5,277 bases of DNA. Source: Clostridia bacterium. Its GTDB lineage: Bacteria > Bacillota > Clostridia > Oscillospirales > Butyricicoccaceae. This document shows, piece by piece, positions 5,255 through 5,277 of this stretch (positions are counted from its first letter, which is position 1; every line of letters starts with the position of its first letter). The stretch is taken from assembly GCA_017547995.1 (NCBI GenBank), contig JAFYNW010000386.1, positions 1 through 5,277 on the forward strand. The letters run 5' to 3'. The notes under the pieces were generated by a model. That model saw only the letters and a list, made by a program, of their open reading frames with translations, ran no database searches and was not told the DNA's origin. The position numbers were made by a program, and so were the translations under genes.

Positions 5255-5277
5255 ATGACAAGCTCATTTCAAAAAAC
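5255..5277 (+). CDS. Probable start of a gene cut by the window edge
   Basis: ATG 5255 opens a frame reading MTSSFQK to the end of the window. AAAGGGG (5241-5247) lies 7 bases upstream, good spacing for a ribosome site. A second ATG at 5251 in another frame is only 3 bases from that site, which is too close. Only seven codons are visible, so no family can be named, and the frame may not stay open. Confidence 0.35.

Overview
The window looks like a chromosomal segment of a low-to-mid GC Gram-positive anaerobe, most likely class Clostridia and perhaps an Oscillospiraceae/Ruminococcus-like gut bacterium. The grounds are AG-rich Shine-Dalgarno sites, sigma-A type promoters, intrinsic terminators with T runs, GTG start use, and an XRE regulator fused to a zinc ribbon of the kind common in Firmicutes. 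The lineage is an inference from style and family content, not from a marker gene. There is no phage, transposon, CRISPR, tRNA or rRNA signature.

Left part, minus strand: a two-gene operon reads leftward from a promoter near 1790-1818. After a leader of about 174 bases with potential RNA structure come a small P-II-like protein (1266-1610) and a CPA2-type cation:proton antiporter membrane subunit (90-1262). The antiporter ribosome site lies inside the last codons of the P-II-like gene, and the operon closes with a hairpin terminator at 33-60. The layout recalls glnK-amtB, where a P-II protein controls the transporter encoded next to it. The antiporter has no cytoplasmic RCK domain, so the P-II-like protein is the obvious candidate regulator.

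Centre, plus strand: a divergent promoter (1944-1973) drives a secreted or membrane-anchored SGNH/GDSL hydrolase (2074-2928), an EamA/DMT-family permease (2953-3819) and an unrecognised 147-aa protein (3823-4266). Gaps are 24 and 3 bases, and a bidirectional terminator at 4273-4295 ends the operon. The divergent intergenic region (1611-2073) also holds a nested set of inverted repeats (1866-1919).

Right part: a convergent minus-strand gene (4300-5058) encodes an XRE helix-turn-helix regulator with a zinc ribbon and a C-terminal sensor-like domain, with its own well-formed promoter (5087-5115). Beyond it lie a strong hairpin (5152-5169), a second inverted repeat (5198-5238) and probably the first codons of another plus-strand gene cut by the window edge (5255 onward).

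The strongest candidates for something not yet described are the P-II-like/antiporter pair with its structured leader and the unknown third gene of the hydrolase-permease operon. Nothing here proves a new system.
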